A DNA stretch of 64,000 bases from Spirochaetota bacterium (GTDB lineage Bacteria; Spirochaetota; Brevinematia; Brevinematales; Brevinemataceae): the NCBI GenBank assembly GCA_030154445.1, contig JAGUQW010000013.1:1-64000 (forward strand). The letters run 5' to 3'. Below, piece after piece: positions 44,641-52,694 of the stretch (within the stretch, counting starts at the first letter, position 1; the number at the start of each line of letters is the position of its first letter). The translations under genes and the position numbers were made by a program. Below the pieces are notes generated by a model, which saw only the letters and a program-made list of their open reading frames with translations, ran no database searches and was not told the origin of the DNA.

Positions 44641-44668
44641 TGGCATTATTTTTGCTACTATATATTTA
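44641..44668 (+). promoter_or_regulatory. groEL promoter area, sigma54-like or sigma70-like
   Basis: TGGCATTATTTTTGCTA at 44641-44657 has GG and GC exactly 10 bases apart, the spacing of a sigma54 -24/-12 element. The same area can also be read as sigma70, with TTGGCA at 44640-44645 and TATTTA 17 bases later or TATATT 15 bases later. The two readings cannot be separated by eye. No CIRCE-type inverted repeat was seen. Confidence 0.4.
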
Positions 44669-44704
44669 TATCAAATTATAAAATAAATAATTAAGGAGTT
44701 TATA

Positions 44705-46348
44705 ATGGCAAAAGATTTACTTTTTTCTGGTGAAGCACATCAAAAAATGCTTTCTGGAGTAGAAAAATTAGCAAGAGCTGTAGGTACAACTTTAGGTCCA
44801 AGAGGACGAAATGTTGTTATTGATAAAAAATATGGTGCTCCTCATATCACTAAAGATGGTGTTACTGTTGCTAAAGAAATTGAATTAGAAGATGCTTTTG
44901 AAAATATGGGTGCTCAACTTGTACGAGAAGTTGCAACAAAAACTAATGATGTTGCTGGTGATGGTACTACTACTGCTACTGTTTTGGCTCATGCTATTAT
45001 TAAAGAAGGCTTCAAAAATGTCACAGCTGGTTCAAATCCTACCTTAATAAAAAGAGGTATGGACAAAGCTTTACAAGTACTTGTGAAAGAAATTAAAAAG
45101 ATTGCTAAAGAAGTAAAAACTTCTGAAGAAATTAAAAGTGTTGCTACAATTTCTGGGAATAATGATCCTGAAATCGGAGCATTAATCGCTGAAGCAATGG
45201 AAAAAGTCGGAAAAGATGGAGTGATCACTGTTGAAGATTCCAAAGCTATGGAAACATTTGTTGAAGTAGTTGAAGGGATGCAATTTGATCGTGGATATCT
45301 TTCTCCCTATATGTCTACTAATGCAGAACGCATGATTGCTGAATTAGAAGATCCATATATTCTTCTTTGTGATAAAAAAATATCTTCTCTTAAAGATATT
45401 ATGGGATTATTAGAAACTGTTCTAAAACAAGGAAAACCTTTAGTAATTATTGCTGAAGATATTGATGGAGAAGCATTAGCAACTCTTATCGTAAACAAAC
45501 TTCGTGGTACTTTAAATGCAGTAGCAGTTAAAGCTCCTGCTTTCGGTGATAGAAGAAAAGCTATGTTAGAAGATATTGCTATCCTAACTGGTGGACAAGT
45601 AATCAGCGAAGAAAAAGGTATGTCTCTTGAACATGCTACTCCTGACATGTTAGGTAGAGCTAAAAAAGTTATCGTTGGAAAAGAAAATACTATTATTATC
45701 GATGGTGCTGGTGCAAAAGATGCAATCAAAGGTCGTGTAGCACAAATAGATGTTACTATTGCTGACAGTACTTCTGACTATGATATAGAAAAATTAAACG
45801 AAAGAAAAGCAAAACTTGCTGGTGGTGTAGCTAATATTAAAGTAGGGGCAGCAACAGAAGTTGAACTAAAAGAGAAAAAAGATCGTGTACAAGACGCACT
45901 TTCTGCAACAAAAGCTGCTGTAGACGAAGGTATAGTTCCTGGAGGTGGTGTTGCATTACTTCAAGTTCAAAAATCATTAGATTCTCTAAAAGGAGATAAT
46001 GCAGAAGAACAAGTTGGTATTAACATCGTAATCAAATCTCTTGAAGCTCCTATGAAAAGAATTGCAGAAAATTCAGGTGTTGATGGGTCTGTTATCGTTA
46101 TGAAAGCTCGTGATGCAAAAGCTGGAGAAGGGTATAATGCACTTACTGATGAATGGGTAGATATGCTCAAATCTGGTATTGTAGACCCTGCTAAAGTTAC
46201 TCGTACTGCTCTTCAAAATGCAATTTCTATTGCAGGAATGCTCCTCACTACAGAAGTTATGATTACAGACCTTCCATCTGCTCAAGCTGACGCTCCTATG
46301 GGTGGCGGTGGAATGGGCGGTGGTATGGGAATGCCAGGAATGATGTAA
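44705..46348 (+). CDS. groEL: 60 kDa chaperonin GroEL
   Basis: GroEL forms the double-ring folding chamber that works with GroES. The 547-residue length is normal. Visible are [20 protein letters not shown], the ATP-site [38 protein letters not shown], the [16 protein letters not shown] line, [29 protein letters not shown], and the flexible Gly-Met tail. A TTAAGGAG site stands eight bases before the ATG. groES, normally just upstream, is absent; the two genes before are unrelated membrane or secreted proteins, so groES must be elsewhere. A strong terminator follows. Confidence 0.98.
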   Translation: MAKDLLFSGEAHQKMLSGVEKLARAVGTTLGPRGRNVVIDKKYGAPHITKDGVTVAKEIELEDAFENMGAQLVREVATKTNDVAGDGTTTATVLAHAIIKEGFKNVTAGSNPTLIKRGMDKALQVLVKEIKKIAKEVKTSEEIKSVATISGNNDPEIGALIAEAMEKVGKDGVITVEDSKAMETFVEVVEGMQFDRGYLSPYMSTNAERMIAELEDPYILLCDKKISSLKDIMGLLETVLKQGKPLVIIAEDIDGEALATLIVNKLRGTLNAVAVKAPAFGDRRKAMLEDIAILTGGQVISEEKGMSLEHATPDMLGRAKKVIVGKENTIIIDGAGAKDAIKGRVAQIDVTIADSTSDYDIEKLNERKAKLAGGVANIKVGAATEVELKEKKDRVQDALSATKAAVDEGIVPGGGVALLQVQKSLDSLKGDNAEEQVGINIVIKSLEAPMKRIAENSGVDGSVIVMKARDAKAGEGYNALTDEWVDMLKSGIVDPAKVTRTALQNAISIAGMLLTTEVMITDLPSAQADAPMGGGGMGGGMGMPGMM

Positions 46349-46385
46349 AATCATTCTAAGCTTATCTTTGAAAATAAACTTAAGT

Positions 46386-46424
46386 AAAAAAAAACACCTC
46401 TTATTATTAAGAGGTGTTTTTTTT
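46386..46424 (+). terminator. Intrinsic terminator of groEL
   Basis: AAACACCTCTTA and TAAGAGGTGTTT form the stem around a short TTATT-type loop, followed by a run of eight T. Confidence 0.9.
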
Positions 46425-46446
46425 ATATATTGATATATATGATTTA

Positions 46447-46652
46447 TTACGACATAGGTTTAGAAATAATAGTATAAACTATTAAAGGAATAAATAAAGT
46501 TAGTAGTAGTCCTAATAAAGAGTATGCTCCTATATTATTAATTACTTGTATAAAACTTCCTGATTGCTAATATGCAACTGCATGAGTGCAAGCTCTAATC
46601 TATTTTGATTATCTCCTAGTAGAAATCTACTTTTGATATGTGTGATTTGCAT
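46447..46652 (-). pseudogene. Small membrane-protein reading frame split by a -1 shift, or two overlapping small ORFs
   Basis: On the minus strand an ATG at 46652 with a good AAAGGAG site six bases before it opens a 36-residue frame (MQITHIKSRFLLGDNQ and on) that ends at 46542. A second frame, -1 relative to it, is open from 46566 to a stop at 46447 and codes a strongly hydrophobic segment (IGAYSLLGLLLTLFIPLIV) plus a short tail. Joined, they would make a protein of about 68 residues with one membrane helix. No classical slippery heptamer is seen at the overlap. It may be a broken small gene, two coupled ORFs, or a sequence error. Family unknown. Confidence 0.4.
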
Positions 46653-46752
46653 CTCCAACTCCTTTCTATTTTAATAATAGTGAAATATTATATAAGCACT
46701 TTATTGATTTGCCAATATATATAATATAATATTTAATTTAAGGAGTTTGTTG

Positions 46753-47538
46753 TTAGAGAATATTTGTTTCATATGTATGAATTGGAAGATTATAATGTTT
46801 TTTAGTATTGATATACATATTTATATAAATATTTGTAAATTTGGTATTAGGTGGTAGATATTTGTTAGGGGGATTATCACTTTTTTTATTATTTTCTTGA
46901 GAACGAACAGCCAATAATCCTGAGTCTATATTAGTATCAAAAAAATCTTTAATATCGTTTGTTGTCCAGTGATTTGTATGAGATCGAAAAGCCTCTGCAA
47001 AGGGAACAATATGATCTATTTGTAAAAGTTTAGGATTCGTAATATAACTATCTGTAAAATAATCATACCATAATCCTGATTGAACAGTTTTATTTTTATT
47101 GCTTGTAAAAATAATAGAAGTATTGGTTATAACTTGTTTGTTATTTGTAATAATATGAAAGAAATTATTAGAGAGATGTGTTCTTTTTAATGTTTGATAT
47201 CGATAATTTCTACCTGATCTTTTCCATATGTTTTTAGCTTTTTTTTCAAAAAAATATTTATTATTTGTATTAGTGTAGATAATTTGATTAAGCATAAATG
47301 AATTGATAGTGGTTTTGTTTGTTTTATGTATAATAGAATAATTACTCTTTACTTGATAAAGATTAGTATGATATGTTTTTTCTTGGTGATCGAAATAAAT
47401 TTCTGATTGTGCAGGTAAGCAATCTATAGAATTATTTGGAGATATGGTATAGATAATACTATATCTTGGTATTTCAATAATAAATAAAGAGTGGGGATTA
47501 ATATTTATAGGGAATAGTAACAAAGTAATTAAAAACAT
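46753..47538 (-). CDS. Secreted HNH-type nuclease (DUF1524/GmrSD C-terminal-like)
   Basis: The 261-residue protein begins with a hydrophobic stretch (MFLITLLLFPININPHSLFI), a likely signal peptide or anchor. The C-terminal third has the HNH layout: SGLWYDYFTDSYITNP, then LLQIDHIVPFAEAFRSH with the Asp-His core, HWTTNDIKDFF, SGLLAVRSQENNKKSDNPP and KYLPPN. In the family these give the metal and DNA-phosphate contacts (DHIVP-x-AxAW and the Asn/Lys-x-Asp-x-xP line). The N-terminal 130 residues are unlike anything I know. Secreted members are extracellular nucleases, used for nutrition or competition. It is divergent from dnaN and stands alone, with low-complexity Asn- and Thr-rich composition. 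Confidence 0.75.
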   Translation of the reverse strand: MFLITLLLFPININPHSLFIIEIPRYSIIYTISPNNSIDCLPAQSEIYFDHQEKTYHTNLYQVKSNYSIIHKTNKTTINSFMLNQIIYTNTNNKYFFEKKAKNIWKRSGRNYRYQTLKRTHLSNNFFHIITNNKQVITNTSIIFTSNKNKTVQSGLWYDYFTDSYITNPKLLQIDHIVPFAEAFRSHTNHWTTNDIKDFFDTNIDSGLLAVRSQENNKKSDNPPNKYLPPNTKFTNIYINMYINTKKHYNLPIHTYETNIL

Positions 47539-47600
47539 TATTAGACTCTAAATATAAAATTCCCCAATTTCATATTTATAAGATATATTATCATAAAAAA

Positions 47601-47651
47601 CAATAAAATGCAATTTTTTTCAATAAAACTATTGCATTTTATTGAAAAAAA
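47601..47651. repeat. Overlapping inverted repeats between the nuclease gene and dnaN
   Basis: The arm at 47631-47651 can pair in two ways. ATTGCATTTTATTG (47631-47644) is the exact complement of CAATAAAATGCAAT (47601-47614). TTTTATTGAAAAAAA (47637-47651) is the exact complement of TTTTTTTCAATAAAA (47614-47628). The two hairpins exclude each other. They end 43 bases before the dnaN ATG. Confidence 0.85.
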
Positions 47652-47694
47652 ATGTATTATTTGTTTATCATATTATATATATTGGAGACATACA

Positions 47695-48819
47695 ATGAAA
47701 TTTAGTGTAAACAAAGATGAATTTTTAAAAGCTTTGACAATATCAGATTCAATTATATACCCTAGAACTCCACTAAGTATTTTATTAAATATTTATCTTG
47801 AAGTACATAATGATGGGCAAGTTATTATTCAAAGTTATAATGGTGATCATGGGGTCAAAGTAGAAGCTACAGCTAGGGTAGAAGAAGCTGGAAAAATAAG
47901 CTTATTATCTAAAAAACTATTAGAAATTATACGAAATATTCCTAGTGATGTTATTTGTATAGAACAAAAACAAGGTGAATTAGAAGTAGTGATTTATCCT
48001 GAAGGTAAAAAAACACCTATCTTTCGTTTGAATGGAGTATCAGCAGATACTTACCCTACTTTTAACGAATTTAACTGGGATAGTTATATTAAACTTAATC
48101 AAGGAACATTGAGGGAACTGATTTCATCTACAGAATTTGCCGTATCTACAGATCAATCTCAGATTGCTTTTACGGGAACATTCATTACAGAAAGTTCTGA
48201 TGGCATTTTGTCTTTTGTTACTACAGATGGCAAAAGATTAGCTGTTATTTCCAAATCGATAGAAGAAAAAGAAGGAGTAGTACCAACCGATATTATTGTA
48301 CCACAACGAATTCTAAAAACTATCAGTGATTCTTTGGGTCAAGGTGAAGTATTATTTGCAGTACATAATGGTCAGGCTTATTTCAAAGTTAATAGTACTT
48401 ATGTGTTTACAAATCTTGTTGAGGGAAAATTTCCAAATTATAGAGATGTTATTCCAGCACAAAGTACATCAACACTAACAGTAGATGCAAGTGCTTTAAT
48501 CGCCTGTTTACAGCAAGTTGCTGTTATGTCTGATAATGAATCTGGGCGTGTGAAATTAGATGTTGAAGGTAATCAATTAGTAATTACTGGTGTTATTGTT
48601 CAGGGTGATGTTACTGCTTCTATTGAAATAAGTGAGATGACTGAAGGTCAAAATGTAGTCTCAATTGCCGTGAACCACAAAGCATTGACAGAATTTTTAC
48701 GAAATATTCAAGGTAAAAAAGTTCTTATATCAATTAATTCTGCAGGTAGCCCTATTTTGCTAAAGCCTGCAGGAGAGAATGACTATGAATATATTACCAT
48801 GCCTATGAAGAATAACTAA
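47695..48819 (+). CDS. dnaN: DNA polymerase III beta subunit (sliding clamp)
   Basis: DnaN is the ring that holds the replicative polymerase on DNA. The ATG at 47695 is used, with TTGGAG seven bases before it; the longer frame from 47608 reads through an AT-rich hairpin and is unlikely. The 374-residue protein begins MKFSVNKDEFLKALTISDSI and has the three clamp domains, with SYNGDHGVKVEA, LSKKLLEIIRNIP, TDGKRLAVISK, LVEGKFPNYRDVIP (typical), and the C-terminal ending YEYITMPMKNN, a match to the usual xYxVMPMRL. dnaA and recF are not adjacent and no DnaA-box cluster was seen, so this is probably not the origin. Confidence 0.95.
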   Translation: MKFSVNKDEFLKALTISDSIIYPRTPLSILLNIYLEVHNDGQVIIQSYNGDHGVKVEATARVEEAGKISLLSKKLLEIIRNIPSDVICIEQKQGELEVVIYPEGKKTPIFRLNGVSADTYPTFNEFNWDSYIKLNQGTLRELISSTEFAVSTDQSQIAFTGTFITESSDGILSFVTTDGKRLAVISKSIEEKEGVVPTDIIVPQRILKTISDSLGQGEVLFAVHNGQAYFKVNSTYVFTNLVEGKFPNYRDVIPAQSTSTLTVDASALIACLQQVAVMSDNESGRVKLDVEGNQLVITGVIVQGDVTASIEISEMTEGQNVVSIAVNHKALTEFLRNIQGKKVLISINSAGSPILLKPAGENDYEYITMPMKNN

Positions 48820-48834
48820 TAAGGAAATATAATC

Positions 48835-49530
48835 ATGGAAAGTGATAGTAGTAGGTGTAACAAAGAAGAATTTGTTGCACTATTATCGATATTTGAAGCA
48901 GAAGATGTTTTAACGCCGATTTCAATGACTCAGTTAATCAGTATAGAAGATAGTTATGAGGAAATTATAGAGATAATTTCCAAATCCCCTCAATATTGTT
49001 ATCCCGTTTATAAAGATGGAATAGATAATATTTTGGGAATTCTTTATATTCATGATCTACTAATTAACAAATCAGAGCCATTTGATTTGCATTCTCTCTT
49101 ACATTATCCTATATTTATATCAGAGAACAAAAGCTTGTTAGAATTATTACAAGAATTTAGACAAAAAAATACTAGTTTTGCTATTGTTGTCGATGAACAT
49201 GGTGCTGTTCGAGGTGTTGTTACTAGTACAGAAATTCTAAATAGTTTTTTTGATAATAATACTTCTGAAGTATCTTTGCACAATTTTGTCAAAATTCAAG
49301 GAAATGATTATCTTATTAATGCACGATGTTCTTTGGATGAATTTAATAAAAAATTCAATCGAGAACTTATTTGTGAAGATTGTGATAGTTTAGGTGGATT
49401 TGTTATAGAACAATTCACTTATGTGCCTCAATTAGGAGAAGTAATAACAATAGATGATATTGTTATTACCATTTCAAAAACAGAAGGTGCAAAACTTCAA
49501 GAATTAACGGTCACTTTTAAGACAAAATAG
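48835..49530 (+). CDS. CorC-like protein with CBS pair and transporter-associated domain
   Basis: The 231-residue soluble protein begins with a short lead and then a tandem CBS pair (VLTPISMTQLISIEDSYEEI, YPVYKDGIDNILGILYIHDL, then LLELLQEFRQKNTSFAIVVDEHGAVRGVVT). It ends with the CorC_HlyC domain (DYLINARCSLDEFNKKFNREL, DSLGGFVIEQF, VITIDDIVITI). The membrane DUF21 domain of larger HlyC/CorC proteins is absent, as in E. coli CorC (YbeX). Such proteins are tied to metal or magnesium efflux and ribosome health, but their direct role is not settled. It starts 15 bases after dnaN. Confidence 0.88.
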   Translation: MESDSSRCNKEEFVALLSIFEAEDVLTPISMTQLISIEDSYEEIIEIISKSPQYCYPVYKDGIDNILGILYIHDLLINKSEPFDLHSLLHYPIFISENKSLLELLQEFRQKNTSFAIVVDEHGAVRGVVTSTEILNSFFDNNTSEVSLHNFVKIQGNDYLINARCSLDEFNKKFNRELICEDCDSLGGFVIEQFTYVPQLGEVITIDDIVITISKTEGAKLQELTVTFKTK

Positions 49531-49538
49531 GAGCTACT

Positions 49539-50327
49539 ATGAAAATTTTATTTATTAATGATGATGGATATGATGCAATAGGAATTCAAACATTATACAA
49601 AGAATTTACTAATCATTATGATTCTTACATGTGTGCTCCTCTTACTCATAAAAGTGCGTTTAGTCATGCTATTAATTATTATGACCACTTAGAATTGAAA
49701 AAACTTACTGGAAATATTAAAGGATTTGCTCTTGATGGTACTCCAGCAGATTGTGCTAGAGCATCTTTACATGGATTATTTGAAGAAAAATTTGATCTTG
49801 TTTTATCAGGTATTAATTATGGTGTTAATGCAGCTCAAGATATTTTTTATTCAGGAACAGTTGCAGCAGCTCGTGAAGCTACTTTTCATGGAGTAATGGC
49901 TATAGCAATTTCTCTCCATATCTATGATACAGAAGGACATATTATTACGGATGATATTAAAAAAATTTTTTCTTATACAGCAAATATTACCAAGAGAATT
50001 GTTGATAAATTACCAAGAGAATTACTTCAATACAAAGAATCTCTTATTAATATTAATTTTCCAGATGTAATACCAGCTAAAGGAATCAAAGTCACTACAT
50101 TAGGATTACATAGTTATATAACACAATTAGATCATTCTTCTAAAGATAACAAAGATTATGTAAAGATTAATACTGTTGACAAGAGTGTAAGTACTGGTGT
50201 TGGGACAGATGTATATCATTTAAATGAAGGCTATATCGTTGTTACAGCCCTTCATAAAGGTATTTCATACGATGATATTTTACAATCTAAACTTGGTTTT
50301 GTTGAACAAATATCTGTAGATCTTTAG
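49539..50327 (+). CDS. surE: 5'-nucleotidase / survival protein SurE
   Basis: SurE is a metal-dependent nucleotidase and exopolyphosphatase. The 262-residue protein has FINDDGYDAIGIQTLYK with the metal-binding Asp8-Asp9, the phosphate-site serine in CAPLTHKSAFSHA, ALDGTPADCARASLHGLF, and the Asn ligand in VLSGINYGVNAAQDIFYSGTVAAAREA, followed by NINFPDVIP. All are family blocks. It is 8 bases after the CorC-like gene with a GGAGCTACT ribosome binding site. It probably shares a transcript with dnaN and ends at a terminator. Confidence 0.95.
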   Translation: MKILFINDDGYDAIGIQTLYKEFTNHYDSYMCAPLTHKSAFSHAINYYDHLELKKLTGNIKGFALDGTPADCARASLHGLFEEKFDLVLSGINYGVNAAQDIFYSGTVAAAREATFHGVMAIAISLHIYDTEGHIITDDIKKIFSYTANITKRIVDKLPRELLQYKESLININFPDVIPAKGIKVTTLGLHSYITQLDHSSKDNKDYVKINTVDKSVSTGVGTDVYHLNEGYIVVTALHKGISYDDILQSKLGFVEQISVDL

Positions 50328-50365
50328 ACTAATAGAAATATAATATATACAAAATAAAAAATATT

Positions 50366-50396
50366 AAAAAAGAGACTTCTAAGAGTCTCTTTTTTT
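50366..50396. terminator. Intrinsic terminator between convergent genes
   Basis: AAAAAAGAGACT pairs with AGTCTCTTTTTT around a short loop; it ends surE and, on the other strand, the ATP-grasp/FMN fusion gene. Confidence 0.85.
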
Positions 50397-50408
50397 GTGA
50401 ATATATTA

Positions 50409-52685
50409 TTAAAGTAATTGTTGTATATTTTGTGGATCAAATATAAGATCTTTTCTTTCTTTTAGTTCTTTGATAGAAGATACTCCTAATAAAAGCATTT
50501 GAGTCTGAAGTTGATCTTTGATAGTATTTAGATAAACAGTAACAGCTTCATAACCACCACCAATAGCATGTATAGATGCAGGTCTGCCAATAAGTACTGC
50601 ATCTGCTCCCAATATGAGAGCTTTAGCTATATCTGCTCCAGATCTGATAGCACCATCTACTAGTATCACGGCTTTGTTTCCAATTACTTTTTTTATATGA
50701 GGGAGCATATCTATAGGTAGGGGAGAAGAATCACTAATACGCCCCCCATGAGATGAAACAACAATATGTGTAGCTCCAGCTTCTATGGCTTTGAGGGAAT
50801 CGGAAACAGATAAAACACCTTTGATAACAAATGGTAATTTATAAGTTTGGGATAATTCTTTTAATTCTGGTACTGTTTTAGGAGTTGTTTCTTGACCTGT
50901 ATTAGCAAATGTTTTTAATCCTATTCCATCAATATCAGATCCAATGCCTAATATACCAGATTCTACTGCTAATTGATAGCGTAATTTTATATGATCTAAA
51001 TCTTTTCTAGGTTTACAAATAACAACAGAATGTCCGAAATTTTCTAAAATAGCTTGAGCTATTTTTGGAAATAATTCAGGATAAGCAGAATCTGGTGTGA
51101 AAGCCATTGTTCCAGCATGTTTAGCACCTTTTATAAGTGTTCTTTGTAAGTTTAACTCTGTAATAGTATTGTTATAATTATCAATCCCACCACTTATAGG
51201 AGCAATAAAAATAGGCATAGAAAATTGTCGATCAAACATGGTGATAGAAGTATCAACTGTTTTAATTTCATTAATATAGTTAGGAATAAGTTTGATTTGT
51301 TGAAATCGGCTATAAGCTTGAATAAAAGCTTCCCCTGTTCCAAGACCACCAACTCCAGGTATTTGTCCACGACACCATATACCATCGCACGCTCTACAAA
51401 CATTACATACAGTTTTTAATATTTTTTTTGCGGATTTTTCACTATTTTGGATAATTGTCGCGTAATCTCGTGTGTCTTCTACTGCTATACGAAGAGTTGC
51501 TAGACTTTTGTTGATGGCTCTTAATGCAAGCTCTCTTGTAGGTGCTGTAGCAATTATATTACCATGTTTGTCTAAATTGTTTTTAGGACTAACTATAATA
51601 TCGCCAACTTGAGCCTTGATAGAGAAATGAGAAATATATTCTTGCTCTAAAATATTATCAGGAATAGAGATACTAGTAACTTTGCCAGGAGGTAATATAA
51701 TTGCTCTTTCTATACTAGTAAAATTTCTATTCGGAGTAAGTTTGGGAATATTTTCACCCAATGCTGTTTTGATCATATATTCATGGAGAGGAATTCCTGT
51801 AGCAAGAGGAAAAGTATGAGAAGACATAAATCCACCAGACAAACGAGCTGCAATTTCTATTACCCAAGTTTTTTCTTTGGATATTTTGATATCAGCCTTG
51901 GCTGCTCCATGACTAAGTCCTAGAGCTTTGATACCATCTCTAAAGCTGAAGATAGCTCTTTCCAACCACTCATTATTCAAGCTTGATGGTAATATATGCC
52001 CTGTTTCTACAAAATAAGGGGGATATTCTATAATTCTATCTGCAATCCCAGTAATGGTAATAATACCGTTATTAATGAGAGCATCAATACTTAATTCATG
52101 GGCATCAATATATTCTTCTATAAGAATTTCTGGAAATTCTCTATTGTTTTCTTGAGCAAGCTCAATTGCTTTTGTCAGTTCTTCTACAGATCTGACAAGA
52201 GATACGCCTCTTGCTCCCATATTTCTTGTTGGCTTAACAATACATAGGTGATTTAATTCTTCAAAAAAAGATAAGGCCTCTTCCAAATTAGTGACTACTT
52301 TGTATAAAGGAATAGAAACTCCAGCTTTTTTAAAAGCATTACGCATCAAAGATTTATCACTAGCATTCAAAGCCGCATTGGGATGATGCCCCGGTAAATT
52401 AAAATAATGAGCAATAGTTGCTACTGTATAGGAAGCATCTGTTCCAGATGTTGCAACACCATGAATTTCGCCTTTTAGTGCGACATATTTTTGGATATTG
52501 TTTAAGCTTTCTTGAGCGTTCATAGTATCAGCAATAATAAAATCATCAGATAATTCAAATCCAGGTGCTTGAGCATTTTTATCTGTAGCGATAACTGTTA
52601 ATCCAAGATTCTTTGCAGCTTTAATGAGAGGAATTTGTAATTCTCCTGCACCTATAACGATAAATTTTTTGTCTGAATAAGACAT
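50409..52685 (-). CDS. ATP-grasp ligase fused to FMN-dependent alpha-hydroxy-acid dehydrogenase
   Basis: The 758-residue protein joins two enzymes. Residues 1-about 405 are a PurK/CarB-like ATP-grasp protein: Rossmann-like start IVIGAGELQIPLIKAAKNLG, then HHPNAALNASDKSLMRNAFKKAG, CIVKPTRNMGARGVSLV, EILIEEYIDAHELSID and WVIEIAARLSGGFMSSH. Residues from about 427 are an FMN-binding TIM barrel: a Cys motif CNVCRACDGIWC (Cys427, 430, 433, 438), FIAPISGG, FVIKGVLSVSD, and the HGGR catalytic motif (SSHGGRISD, His646) and LVDGAIRSGADI. Stand-alone proteins like the second half are known in clostridia, from memory. The joined product and substrate are unknown. An AGAGG site precedes the ATG. Confidence 0.88.
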   Translation of the reverse strand: MSYSDKKFIVIGAGELQIPLIKAAKNLGLTVIATDKNAQAPGFELSDDFIIADTMNAQESLNNIQKYVALKGEIHGVATSGTDASYTVATIAHYFNLPGHHPNAALNASDKSLMRNAFKKAGVSIPLYKVVTNLEEALSFFEELNHLCIVKPTRNMGARGVSLVRSVEELTKAIELAQENNREFPEILIEEYIDAHELSIDALINNGIITITGIADRIIEYPPYFVETGHILPSSLNNEWLERAIFSFRDGIKALGLSHGAAKADIKISKEKTWVIEIAARLSGGFMSSHTFPLATGIPLHEYMIKTALGENIPKLTPNRNFTSIERAIILPPGKVTSISIPDNILEQEYISHFSIKAQVGDIIVSPKNNLDKHGNIIATAPTRELALRAINKSLATLRIAVEDTRDYATIIQNSEKSAKKILKTVCNVCRACDGIWCRGQIPGVGGLGTGEAFIQAYSRFQQIKLIPNYINEIKTVDTSITMFDRQFSMPIFIAPISGGIDNYNNTITELNLQRTLIKGAKHAGTMAFTPDSAYPELFPKIAQAILENFGHSVVICKPRKDLDHIKLRYQLAVESGILGIGSDIDGIGLKTFANTGQETTPKTVPELKELSQTYKLPFVIKGVLSVSDSLKAIEAGATHIVVSSHGGRISDSSPLPIDMLPHIKKVIGNKAVILVDGAIRSGADIAKALILGADAVLIGRPASIHAIGGGYEAVTVYLNTIKDQLQTQMLLLGVSSIKELKERKDLIFDPQNIQQLL

Positions 52686-52694
52686 TAAAACCTC

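Noticed and set aside
46542-46566. Programmed -1 frameshift site joining the small ORFs
   Set aside because: No X-XXY-YYZ heptamer in the right phase and no stable downstream hairpin were found by eye, so only a possible broken or coupled pair is claimed.
47539-47694. Replication origin beside dnaN
   Set aside because: No cluster of TTATCCACA-type boxes was seen and dnaA is not adjacent; the hairpins alone are not enough.
47608-47694. Longer dnaN start at 47608
   Set aside because: The added residues come from an AT-rich hairpin, have no ribosome binding site and are not part of the clamp fold; ATG 47695 has one and matches the family start.
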